Assembly: GCA_030847615.1 (NCBI GenBank) | Contig: JAUMIR010000001.1 | Coordinates: 261,515,187-261,579,186 of the forward strand | Length of the DNA: 64,000 nucleotides | Direction of reading: 5' to 3' | Origin: Gambelia wislizenii | Lineage: Eukaryota; Chordata; Lepidosauria; Squamata; Crotaphytidae | Shown here: piece by piece, positions 23,102 to 32,136 of the stretch | Layout of the letters: each line of letters begins with the position of its first letter | Position numbering within the stretch: the stretch's first letter is position 1 | Notes under the pieces: generated by a model | What the model was told of the DNA's origin: nothing | Seen by the model: the letters and a program-made list of their open reading frames with translations, nothing else | Database searches by the model: none | Made by a program: the position numbers and the translations under genes

Positions 23102-23993
23102 GATCAGGGCACTAGGTATGTCCTTGGCCCCTTCCACTAGAAGTAGTTACACGCAAGCAGTTCATGAATTCAGCCATTTTGGGCAGCACATTGCATGGAG
23201 GCAGGGTACACCTGTCCATGTTTCATTGTTATTAAAGTTCTGTGTTCATTTATATCATAGAGGGTTAGCCCCCCAATCCATTTGTTCCAGGCTATCAGGA
23301 ATTGCCTTTTGGCTTAGGTCAAGGGGGTTTGAAGACAACACGAATGATTTTGCAATACGCAAAGTCCTCGAGGGTTGGACAAGAGAAAGAGGGAGGGCGA
23401 AAGATGCCAGAGCCCCTCTTTCCCCAAATATCCTTTGCGGCCTATTTGCTACCGGGAGGGATATTTGTGTATCACCTTATGAAAGGCTGCTATTTCACGC
23501 AGCAGCATTGGTGGCATTTTTTGGTGCTTTCCGCATCAGTGAGCTGGTGCGAGCATCAAGACATGACCAAGCTAATCGGGCCTTGGAACTTAACGATGTG
23601 GAGTTATACGAGCAGCAAGTGTTGTTTAAGCTGTGATTTTCTAAGACGGACCAGCGGGGAAAGGGCACAAGGTGCGAGCTCCGGGCCTGCATTCAAAGGG
23701 ACATTTGCCCTGTGAGAGCATTGAGGCAATATTTAGCAGTAAGGGGGCATACACCAGGGCATTTGTTTATGCATGTTGACTTTTCCCCTCTAACCAAATT
23801 TCAATTCTGGACGGTGACTGCTAGAGCCTTGGATAAACTGGGCCTAAAAGGTAGGCGTTTTGGGACGCATTCGTTCTGGATTGGTGCGGTGTCCACCGCA
23901 TCTGCCCTGGGTTTCCAACCACAGGAGATACGTCAAATAGGCCGTTGGCGTTCTTCCACATACCGGAAGTACATCCGGCCATTACAGAGTTAA
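23079..23993 (+). pseudogene. Ngaro tyrosine recombinase
   Basis: 304 codons are in a single frame from ATG 23079, apart from one internal TGA at 23634-23636, which looks like a CGA to TGA decay. The N-terminal SAM-like DNA-binding half is at about residues 12-90 (SLAPSTRSSYTQAVHEF). The first catalytic Arg is in AFFGAFRISELV. The HxxR box reads HSFW (W codon 23877-23879), so the second catalytic Arg is lost by a CGG to TGG change. IGRWRSSTYRKYIRP near the end keeps the presumed nucleophile Tyr. In live elements this enzyme inserts the cDNA circle without target duplication. Frame overlap with RT-RH suggests coupled translation originally. Confidence 0.9.
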
Positions 23994-23999
23994 CTTGTT

Positions 24000-24602
24000 T
24001 CTTTCTTTATTTTCCAGGTCCTGGGCCGGTGTTGGTGAGACAATGGGCAATTGTATGCAGCCACAGTATGGTCTACTGGGCTACGCGACAGGCCCGGCTG
24101 AACCACTTTGGACCTCACCTCGCCCTTGGGGTCCAGTTAATTGTTGAGTGGTTGGGAAAGAGGGGCCTCCGCTGGCATGGCCTGTTTTGACATTGCTGTT
24201 TGAGGAACATCGGGGGCCTCCTCCTGATGTTATCATTTTCTACTTGGGTGGAAATAATTTGGGTTTGCTAAAAGGGAAGGCGCTTGTCCTTCAGGCGATC
24301 AATGACATATGGGTGATCTGGTCAAGGTGGCCAGATGTTACCATCATGTGGTCTGCCATTCTACCCCTTCAAGATTGAGAGGGGATGGAGATCCCCAGCT
24401 GCTCAATAGAGCTAATAGAGAAATAAAAAATGCTCTCACCAAGGGTCTGGGTTGGTACATCCCGCACCCCGCCATAGTGTTCGAGAGGCCCGAACTCTAC
24501 CGAGTGGATGGGGTGCACCTCTCGGATGTGGGAAATGCAATCTTTCTGGCTGATCTTCAGAGGGGATTGAGGGACCTTTTGGACAGCCTGGTGGGGGATT
24601 AG
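24000..24602 (+). pseudogene. Ngaro SGNH (GDSL-like) hydrolase
   Basis: Three frames together show the hydrolase. The catalytic-serine block reads CSHSMVYWATRQA (Ser codon 24065-24067; the Gly usually found before His-Ser is Ser here). The GGNN block (YLGGNNLG, about 24241-24264) is next, and DGVHLSDVGN holds the catalytic Asp/His at 24507-24518. Frameshifts near 24150 and 24310-24380 separate them. Known Ngaro elements often carry such a hydrolase after the recombinase; its substrate and role are not established. The order Ser, GGNN, DxxH matches the SGNH fold. Confidence 0.8.
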
Positions 24603-25064
24603 GGACTAAGCGGACAATTGACCCTATCCATGGCCTGAAATGGGGGGGGTAGATTTTGGTGTGCACTTTGGCACCTATCTGGGTGAAGGGAGGGTCTCTG
24701 GAATGACCAATAAACTCGTGGGACTTAGCGGAAGGGAAGGAGACCCACCTTGGGGCTGGCCCGAGGGAGAATCCCCCACCCTAATCCATGGGGCTTGAGT
24801 GGGGGACTTTTGGGTGGACTTCCAGACACGGGCTGGCTTGAGAGCAACCCCAGCTCTGAGGTTCCTCTCGAGGGCTCAGGTGTTCACCCTGGGAAGCTGA
24901 GGAGTAAGGTCACGGTTAGACCCACAGCCTCAGCTGCTCCCTCACTAGGTTGCCTCCCCCCACTGAAGATATTAGAGGGAATTAAATAGGTAGGGTTAAA
25001 TAAAAACCCTTTGTTTCACCCCATATCTTGTGTCTGGTCTCTTTATTTCCCAGAGTTGGTTGGC
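24603..25064 (+). promoter_or_regulatory. Ngaro 3' noncoding end
   Basis: 460 bp without a coding frame. Two AATAAA signals occur (near 24709 and 24999). The end is a pyrimidine-rich GTCTCTTTATTTCCC stretch up to the junction at 25064. This is where the B1-A2-B2 repeats of Ngaro would lie; I could not identify them by eye. Confidence 0.5.
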
Positions 25065-26045
25065 AAACACATATAAAAGATAAAAATCAAAACCTATTAA
25101 GGAATGGAAAATTGGGTCAAGAATTTATAAACTCAATTGAAAAAAAGAAAAAAGGGATAGTACTCTACGTAAACAGAAATCTTCCCGCAAAAGAGAAATT
25201 TAAAGATCCAAAAGGAAGATACATTGGAATTGAAGCTATGATAATGAATAAAAGAATGCTAATAGTAGGAGTATATGCACCATCGGAAAACAGAGATAAA
25301 TTTTATCAGGAATTACTGAAAGCAATTTTAGAAATGGACAATGACTGTCTAATATGTCTTGGGGATTGGAATGGGGTAATAGACCCCAGTAAAGATAGAA
25401 TGTCTAAGAAAAATATAAAAGACAAGCAAGGAAAATTACCTAGATTATTTTTTAATCTTATGGAAGATCTAGCGTTAGTGGAGGTGTGGAGGTGTAAATA
25501 TGGGGATTCAAGAGAATACACATACTTCTCAGAGAGTCATAAGCTTTGGAAAAGAACTATAAAATTCACACCATCTATGGAGTTGAGAGAATTTGTTATG
25601 AAATGATATTGTGGTGGTACATGTCACCACAAAAGTTGGCAAAAATGTATAAGGGTAGTAAAGAAAACTGTTGGAAATGTGAGGAGGCAAGTGGCTCATT
25701 CTATCATATGTGGTGGTCATGTAAAATCACAAGAAATTTTGGATAGATATTCATAATTGGACAAGAAAGATATTAAAAACTGATTTCAAATACAAACCTG
25801 ATCTATATTTATTAAACATGACAGATAAAGAATTTCTGAAAGAAGTTAAAAATCTTATGTTATACATGACCACCACTGCAAAAATCATATACACCAGATA
25901 CTGGAAACAAAAAATTACACCAAATATAGATGAATGGACGACCAAACTGCTAGAGATAGCCGAGATGGAACAGAGTACTTGCTGGATAAATCACTGCTCA
26001 ACAATGAAATTTAGGAAAGAGTGGGGGAAAGTGATAGAATTTTAG
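25065..26045 (+). pseudogene. L1 ORF2: rest of endonuclease fused to C-terminus, RT deleted
   Basis: 25065-25600 continues the endonuclease (KKGIVLYVNRNLPAKEKF, LIVGVYAPSENRD, then LGDWNGVIDP). After YTYFSESHKLWKR at about 25545 the frame jumps directly to FTPSMELREFVMK, which belongs to the region after the reverse transcriptase in other L1s. From there a shifted frame gives the cysteine-rich end (CWKC near 25670 and HMWWSCK near 25711) and the final helical part (25818-26045). No RT motif (YADD, GxPQG) is present. About 2 kb of ORF2 is therefore missing, consistent with an internal deletion in this copy or in its source. Confidence 0.8.
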
Positions 26046-26523
26046 AAACTGGAATGGAATAATCATGCCGTTGCTTGGTTAACAGATTAGGATTAACGAA
26101 GTGAGAATATGAGTGATAGATGAAACAAAACAGAGAGAGTAAGATACAAAGTTTTGTTTGTTAGAAGGATATGGTAAATGCAAGCATGTCTTCTCTTTGT
26201 TATGTGTATAAGGGTGATGATCCCATAAATAAGTGTATATTGTGTATATTGTGTGGTAACAAAATATTGTATCTACAATATGATAAAAAATCAATATAAG
26301 GAAAGTTTATTGTGGGATGACAAAAAAATAAATAAATTAAAACCTGTGGATAGGAAGTATTTTTTTTCTCTCTTTCTCTCTCTCTCTTTCTTTCTTTTTC
26401 TTTTCTTTTCTTTGTTTTTTTTTCTTCTTGGTGCCTATATTTTTTTTCTTGTTTGTCCATATGTACTCTTTTTAAATATTTGTGTAAATGACTTTTTAAA
26501 TAAAATAAAGTTTTTAAAAAACA
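26046..26523 (+). terminator. L1 3' UTR and A-rich end
   Basis: Noncoding, with a polypyrimidine (TC/T) tract at about 26357-26460 and AATAAAATAAAG near 26500, ending in a short A-run. The layout is usual for L1 3' ends. Confidence 0.7.
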
Positions 26524-27024
26524 GAACAACCCACTGTCTGTTTAAAGGAGGGGCAGGAAAAGTGCAGTAACCGAAAATGGTTTTCCAGCCTCCCAAAGGT
26601 CCTTCCACTCATCCTGCCCTGCAATTTCTGGAGATGTCAGGTCTTAATTTGCCACCCTAAATGCCCAATAGGTCCTCCCCCATAGTCTCAGTGGGGCTCT
26701 ACTGTCCATTTCCCAGTGCTTTGAGTCCTCACTCATCTTTTATGACCCTGATGGCATTTTTGCCCAAATCACTTTCTATTCAGAAAAATAACCTCAATTC
26801 AGGGAAAAGGAACAAGGGGGAGCAGTTTTTAAAACAAACAAACAAAGAAAAAATAAACACAAAATACAGCAAAAAAGGGGGGAGTATTGGCCATTTTAAG
26901 GCAAAAAAATAAAAGATCCCCAAATTTGTGGGTATATGAAAATGAGCTGGAGTGACCCTCCAGTATTTGATAAGGACCTCATATAACTGCCCCAACATCT
27001 GGAAGCTGATCACTTCCAAATCAA
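26524..27024. other. unassigned spacer
   Basis: Right flank of the L1. No gene or repeat recognised. Confidence 0.3.
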
Positions 27025-27125
27025 GTGAAGTCTGTCCCTCCAAATGTTGCATTGTGATTCTCCAAAACCCTCAACATTGGATATGTTTGCTAGGTTGATG
27101 GGAATTGCAGCCCAAGACCATCTGG
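27025..27125. mobile_element. foldback DNA-element fragment
   Basis: TGTCCCTCCAAATGTTGCAT at the left and CAGCCCAAGACCATCTGGAG at the right form an imperfect inverted repeat around a GGTTGATGGGAATTG segment. The same family occurs at 15430, 42640 and 63235. Confidence 0.6.
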
Positions 27126-27149
27126 AGGGAGAAAGCTGCCCACCATGAT

Positions 27150-27513
27150 TACATGTCTGAATATGTCTGCTCCAGACTGTGGAACTACCTTCCATGGGAG
27201 GTCTGGTTGGCCTCCTTCCTGCTCTCTTTTTGCTGGCAGATGAAGACATTTTTATTTAGGCAGGCATTTGAAATGGGAATTTTAATTGGTGTGCTGATTT
27301 TAATGTTTGTAATGTTTATTGATACTGTGTTTAACTCTATGCTTTGCTTTTAATTTTCATATTTTAATAATGGAAGTAATTTAATTCCTTTTAAAACTTT
27401 TTTAACTTTTGTAATATTTTAATTGTATTTTTAGATTATTGTAGGCTGCCTTGAATCCCACCTTAGGAGAAAGGCAGAGATAAATCTAATAAATAAATAA
27501 ATAAATATGCACA
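27150..27513 (+). mobile_element. L2-like LINE, last codons and 3' UTR
   Basis: A short frame reads LWNYLPWEVW and MKTFLFRQAFE, the C-terminal end of an L2-like ORF2. A noncoding tail follows, with TAGGCTGCCTTGAATCCC, GGAGAAAGGCAGAGATAAAT and then (AAAT)n. Two other copies of this tail are at 48780-49103 and 51585-51652. Confidence 0.75.
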
Positions 27514-28045
27514 CAATTCCACTACTCTGCTTTTGACAACTGCCCAATCATGTACCAACCTCTGGTGCTGGAATAGAATAGAATACTAATTGATGTGGCA
27601 GAATTGAACAAAATCAGAACTATCCAAACAGAGATGTTTCAGAAGTCTTTTAAAATGTCCTTTATGATGTTCAGAATGAATTTTAAATCCAAGACATGAT
27701 CTGCAGTATTTCACAATTCCTTGAATAATCTAATAATGTTTGTGTTATTTTTGTTATTTTCATTTATTTATATAACACCATTGATGTACATGGTGCTTTA
27801 CAAGTAATTTAAAAGCTCTGCAAGTACAGTTGCCCCTCCACATTCACGGCTTTCACATTCGTTGTTTTGATTATTCGCGGAAAGCCACCTGCCCCACCCT
27901 CTCCATTCCATCCCTTCCCAAGGCAGCGAAGGTGTTCTCAGGAATCCCTTCGCTGCCTTGGGAAAGGGGGGGTGGAAAGCCTCCCTCATTCCACCCCAGT
28001 CCCTTCCCAAGGCAGCAAGGGACCCCCTACGCCACTTTGGGAAGG

Positions 28046-28417
28046 GCGGGGGCTTCTGAAGCCCCCGCAGCCACTCTGGGAAGGGCAGGGGGTGAGGGAG
28101 AGTGACAGCGGGGGCTTCAGAAGCCCCCGCAGCCATTCTGGGAAGGGCAGGGGGTGAGGGAGAGTGACGGCGGGGGCTTCAGAAGCCCCTGCAGCCACTC
28201 TGGGAAGGGCAGGGTGGTGGAGAGAGTGACTGCGGGGGCTTCAGAAGCCCCCGTGGCCACTCTGGGAAGGGTGGGTGGTGGAGCAGAGTGATGACGGGGG
28301 CTTCAGAAGCCCCCGCGACCACTCTGGGAAGGGCGGGGGGTGATGGAGAGTGGCGGCGGGGGCTTCAGAAGCCCCCATAGCCACTCTGGGAAGGGCGGGG
28401 GCTGAGAAAGGCTGGAG
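28046..28417. repeat. 62-bp tandem array, six units with a palindromic core
   Basis: Units start at 28046, 28108, 28170, 28232, 28294 and 28356, exactly 62 bp apart. Each contains the palindrome GGGGGCTTCAGAAGCCCCC (first unit GGGGGCTTCTGAAGCCCCC) followed by CCACTCTGGGAAGG. Changes between units are mostly single substitutions, many at CpG sites. The motif could form stable hairpins and carries several G-runs. Confidence 0.95.
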
Positions 28418-28740
28418 AGAGGCAATGCAGCCTCCTCCCCGCCAGCCCGCTCGCCCGCTGCTATCCCCGGCCTTTCGAAACAGGCGCCGGGCTCAAAAGC
28501 CCCGGCGCCTGCTTCGGAAGGCCGGGGAGTGGCAGCGCAGCCTCCTCCCCACCCACACGCTGCCTTCCCCACCCTTTCTCAGCGGGGTCCCGGGCTTTGG
28601 AGCCCCGGAGCCTGGTGAGAAAGGCCAGGGAGAGGCAGTGCAGCCTCCTCCCCACCCACACGCTGCCTTCCCTGGCCTTTCTCAGCGGGCTCCAGGGCCT
28701 CTAAGGCCTGGAGTCCCCTCAGAAAGGCCATGGAGAGGCC
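28418..28740. repeat. second tandem array, about 103-110 bp period
   Basis: GCAGCCTCCTCCCC recurs near 28427, 28537 and 28640. Each unit also carries a hairpin of its own (for example GGCGCCGGGC...GCCCCGGCGCC near 28481-28510). It lies directly after the 62-bp array inside the Tigger-like element. Confidence 0.85.
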
Positions 28741-28895
28741 AGCCAGGCTGACCAGACACCCTCCCACTGCCTCCTTCCCTCTGGGGGGGGGGTCTGCGGG
28801 AGCAGCATCTGTTATTCACGGTTTTTCCACATTCGCAGGGGTCTCAAGAACCTAACCCCCACGAATGTGGAGGGACAACTGTAATACAACCAAAC

Positions 28896-30207
28896 AGGAG
28901 ATTATTGGATTTACAAGGGCATGGCCTGGAGTTTGGGTGGCATGGCTAGTTATGGTACGATAATGTGAAATTATATGATGTTTTTAATAATCATTATGTG
29001 AGACATGCCTTGTTAAGAGTTTGGTACAGAGACAAACGAAGGTTATGCCCTAAGATGCCATTTTGGGTTTCAATGCAAGAAGCCTTTTATAGTAAAGAAA
29101 TAACAGTGGGTAACTTACCAAGATCTTTTCCTGTTTGATAAGGAACAATATAGAAACAAGACAAATTAGGAACTGATGTCTAAGGTAGTTATCAATGGTA
29201 GCCTTATAAACAAATATTTGAAAGATTTAAAATGGACAAAATTTACATGGATACCAACAGAATAAATTTGAATCTGAATTGTCATTGTGTACAGATGGTG
29301 AACACTTCATTGGTAAGATGTATAAACTGCTGTTGAAAATAGAGATGGAGGAGGAACAAGTTAAAGACAAAATTTTGGATATAATATACAGATGGAAAAA
29401 TGAGGAAATGTCATCAAAGGGATTGAAATTTACATTATGATATTTAAGACAATTTGTTATAAAATGATGTATTATTGGTATTTGACTCTAGAGTGACTGG
29501 CTAAAATGCATAAAGGGGTTGTTAACATATGGTGGAAATGTATGCATCTGGTGGGGCCATTTTATCATTGTGGGGGACTTGTGAGAAGGCAAAAAAAAAA
29601 AGGGGGGGAAGCAAATACGTAGTGTTATTCAGAAGATCCTTAAAACAAAATTTCAATTAAAACTAGAACTGTTTTTCCTGGGACTGATGGATGACCAGAT
29701 AGAGAACAAACATGGAAGACTGTTCCAAAACATGATCACTGCAGCTAGACTGTTATATGTGCAGAAAAAGAATAACATAGCAATTCCAACACAAGTGGAC
29801 TGACTGTTAAAATTGTCTGATTTCGCTGAAATGGGCCAGTAATCTACTTTAATAAGAGAAAAATCTTTGGGCACTTTTTTGTGTGTGAAAGACTGGGAAC
29901 CTTTAATTGTCTTTTTTGCAGAAACAGAAAGATGAAATATTAATGGTAGGATCTGAAAATTAGTAGGAATATATAAGTAACAGAAGTGTGAGATATTGTC
30001 AAGTGGGGAAGTAAGACTTTATAGCATGTATTACCATTGGTAGGAAAGTTGAGAGTCAACATTTCTTTTTCTTTTGTGTTTTTTACCTAACGTCTATGTC
30101 TTTGCTATCCTTTTCCTTTTTGCCTTTTTTATTTTTATGTCTACTTTATATAGTATTTTAATGGAGTTGAAATTTTTATTAAAATAGTTTTTTTAAAAAA
30201 AACAAGG
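28896..30207 (+). pseudogene. L1 fragment: ORF2 C-terminus and 3' UTR
   Basis: Broken frames give NHYVRHALLRVWYRDKRRLC, PKMPFWVSMQEAFYS, a KMYKLLLKIEMEEEQ block and IIYRWKNEEM, all from the region of L1 ORF2 after the RT. The 3' part ends in an A-run at about 30195-30205. The 13-bp flanks AATACAACCAAAC (28883-28895) and AATACAAACAAAA (30208-30220) are likely target duplications. The fragment is 1.3 kb, 5'-truncated and full of stops. It belongs to a different L1 lineage from, or is much older than, the copy at 15.6-26.5 kb. Confidence 0.8.
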
Positions 30208-30640
30208 AATACAAACAAAAATAGTGGGTCCTGCCAAAGGCGTACAATCTAAAATGTTTGTGTACACACACATACACACAGAGAGAAGGAATAATAAAAT
30301 AGAAAACTATACAATACAACTGTAAAACAAATTATCCAGCTAAAATATAAATATACAATATAACATAAATCAAATTGACAAATACATGTAATCAAAATAT
30401 ACATGATTAAACAACAATATTAAATTAAAATGCCAAAAGCTTTGGAAAACGAACAAACCAAAAAAGAAAAAATAAATAAATTGAGAATTAAAAATAACAA
30501 GGGAAGTAGTCCGCAACTGTTCCGGGAGGGAATTCCAAGAGTATGGCACAGCGAGTGGCAAAGGACAAATCCGAACCAAGGAAGAGGAAACCCTTGATTG
30601 GATGAGAAGCCTCAAGTTCCTAATAATCTAATAATATCCA

Positions 30641-31899
30641 TGTTGTTTTACAGCATATTCAGCTGCCCTTGATTTGCATTAAAGCCTTGCAGATGACTAC
30701 CCAAGTTGCTCAAGGGGGTTCTATGTGGTGCTAAGTAGCCCCTTCTTTATGTCTCTCATAAAATTTTATTAGTTGCATATATATATATATATATGCACAA
30801 CTAATAAAGTTGCATGCACACACACACACAGTATGTAAAGGATGGTAGGGGGAAATCACTTTCCTTTGCAAATCTAGCTTGTCTTCATCATCAGCACAGG
30901 CTAAGTTGCTTTACTTTCCTGCCATCTGCATAAAATACACACAAAACATTTCCCATGGTGAGAAAAAAGGAGGAAATAGTAAAAATTTCAGTAGAATGGT
31001 TTTAATCATGCAACGTCTTCAGTCTTTCTGATTGATGGTAAACTGATGATTGACGTGATAACTGAAGCAACATGTCATGAGAATCAACCCCTTCTAATGC
31101 AGGGTCATTGGATTTTAAAATCTCATAAACTAGATGAAATTTGCCTGGCACATCCAAACAATGGTTAAAGGCACCATCAATTCTGCAGCTCACCATCTGC
31201 TTACCCCTTTCGATCTTCCAGATCTTTTTTTTTTTAAATTCTGTGATATTTCACTTCCTGGACTTGCTTTTTTTTTTTTTTTTAAAGCACAACAAATTCA
31301 GAAGGTTACTCCATCTTATTTGGGTAATAAAAAATGAGTCATTATATTAGATAACATTTTGCAGTGATAGTTAGCCCCATATGGAAAAAGTTGTAAATGC
31401 TGTTTCTGGCATTAATGGGATTTAAGGGCCATCTTCAGTCTTTTCATCTGGCTGTAGACATTTCATTTTATAGCCACTGCCTGCCCTCCATGAGTTCACC
31501 TATCAGTCAGTCCAGGAAATGACAGGCAACATCTGTGTCTTTCTTCTCTCCCCCCCCCCCGCTTTTGTTTTTTTGGCTTAGTTTCCAGCTATCTTAATGG
31601 ACTCAGACTGTCTGTACCAAATTGCCATTGGTAGTTAAAATGGTGAAAAAATTATCTTGTGCATGAAGAGGGAGAGTTATAAGGGTAATTAATATTTTTC
31701 CTGTAATTAGACATGGTAATGCTCTGCCATGCAGCTGTGTCCATACGCCTTGTTTCTTTACCAGACAAGGGAGTTGCTCACTCCTGCACTTCAGCACCAC
31801 CCCTGCAGAACAGACAGCCCAAAAGAAGCACTGCACAGTACAACCCCCCTTTCCACAGGTGATATCTTCCCAGGCTTACTACGGAATCACAGCTAGTGA
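30641..31899. other. unassigned, with (AT)n and (CA)n tracts
   Basis: (TA)n lies at about 30776-30796 and (CA)n at 30818-30830; a C-run lies at 31551-31560. A minus-strand 64-codon frame (31196-31002) looks less repetitive than its surroundings but matches nothing I recognise. Confidence 0.35.
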
Positions 31900-32136
31900 A
31901 AATCGTGAATAGTAGCGAACCCTATATTTCTGGCAGAAGCATAATATACAGTAGAATCACACGGGTGGACCGCCAAATGCCTAAAGAGAACACCTCTCTG
32001 TGGTCAATTTCTGCCACAAGTTTACCACAGAATCATGCTGGAGGACCTAGAAAATGCCTAGAGAGAATGTATTTTTTTCAGATGCAGGGAAATGAAACTA
32101 CAGGTACCAGCCCCGTGGATACAGGGGTCATACTGT
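31900..32136. mobile_element. pogo/Tigger-like fragment, right end
   Basis: The right terminus CCGTGGATACAGGGGTCATACTG is followed by TA (32137-32138); its inverse is the start of a Tigger-type TIR. Paired blocks (ATTTCTGGCAGAAG/AATTTCTGCCAC and repeated CACAGAATCA/AGAATCACAC) suggest internal duplication. A left TIR is not evident. Confidence 0.5.

Larger units (their letters stand above)
18688..25064 (+). mobile_element. Ngaro-type (DIRS-order) tyrosine recombinase retrotransposon
   Basis: The 6.4-kb insert carries, in one orientation, gag-like regions, RT-RNase H, a tyrosine recombinase and an SGNH hydrolase. Gag, RT-RH and YR are shared by DIRS-order elements; the hydrolase is characteristic of Ngaro. 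No integrase, protease or LTR is seen. The L1 codons on each side join almost exactly (ATTCAAGAA then AAACACAT), with at most 2 A bases of ambiguity. That absence of a target duplication fits integration by a tyrosine recombinase. I could not find clear split direct repeats, so the end structure is unverified. Each coding region carries nonsense, frameshift or key-site changes. Confidence 0.85.
15588..26523 (+). mobile_element. L1 LINE, with a Ngaro element inserted and the RT region deleted
   Basis: From left to right: a 1.9-kb purine-rich 5' region, an ORF1 (17514-18548), the start of ORF2 (18601-18687), a 6.4-kb foreign insert (18688-25064), more ORF2 endonuclease (25065 to about 25550), the ORF2 C-terminus (about 25555-26045) and a 3' UTR with a T-rich tract and an AATAAAG then A-rich end. 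Candidate target duplications are the A-run plus CAGAACA at 15572-15587 and 26515-26527, imperfect by two bases. Without the Ngaro insert the element is about 4.6 kb, shorter than a full L1 of 6-7 kb, because the central RT coding region is gone. Confidence 0.85.
27827..28881. mobile_element. pogo/Tigger-like nonautonomous element packed with GC-rich tandem repeats
   Basis: The termini are CAGTTGCCCCTCCACATTC and the reverse complement CAGTTGTCCCTCCACATTC, flanked by TA on both sides (27825-27826, 28882-28883). TIRs of this type with a TA duplication are typical of pogo/Tigger elements. A second TTCACGG/TTCGCAGG inverted block lies inside each end. The interior carries the 62-bp array at 28046-28417 and a second array at 28418-28740. 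No transposase is present. ORFs in both strands are by-products of the GC-rich repeats. Confidence 0.8.
27755..30640 (-). mobile_element. L2-like LINE in three pieces, split by Tigger-like and L1 insertions
   Basis: Minus-strand pieces are 30640-30208 (C-terminal codons VPYSWNSLPEQLRTTSL near 30545, then 3' UTR), 28895-28882 and 27826-27755. The stretches TCCTGCCAAAGGCGTACAAT near 30230 and ACCATTGATGTACATGGTGC near 27777 belong to the same L2-type 3' region in other copies. Here they lie 2.4 kb apart because two younger elements inserted between them. The 3' terminal microsatellite is degenerate. No functional coding remains. Confidence 0.6.

Noticed and set aside
28046..28417. CRISPR-like array
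   Set aside because: The whole 62-bp unit repeats with no unique spacers, and the genome is eukaryotic; it is a minisatellite.
28303..28767. Overlapping Gly/Pro/Ala-rich open frames on both strands
   Set aside because: They follow the GC-rich tandem arrays of the Tigger-like element and exist in several frames at once.
31002..31196. Possible host exon on the minus strand (64 codons)
   Set aside because: Composition looks protein-like, but there is no convincing splice acceptor, no partner exon and no recognised family.
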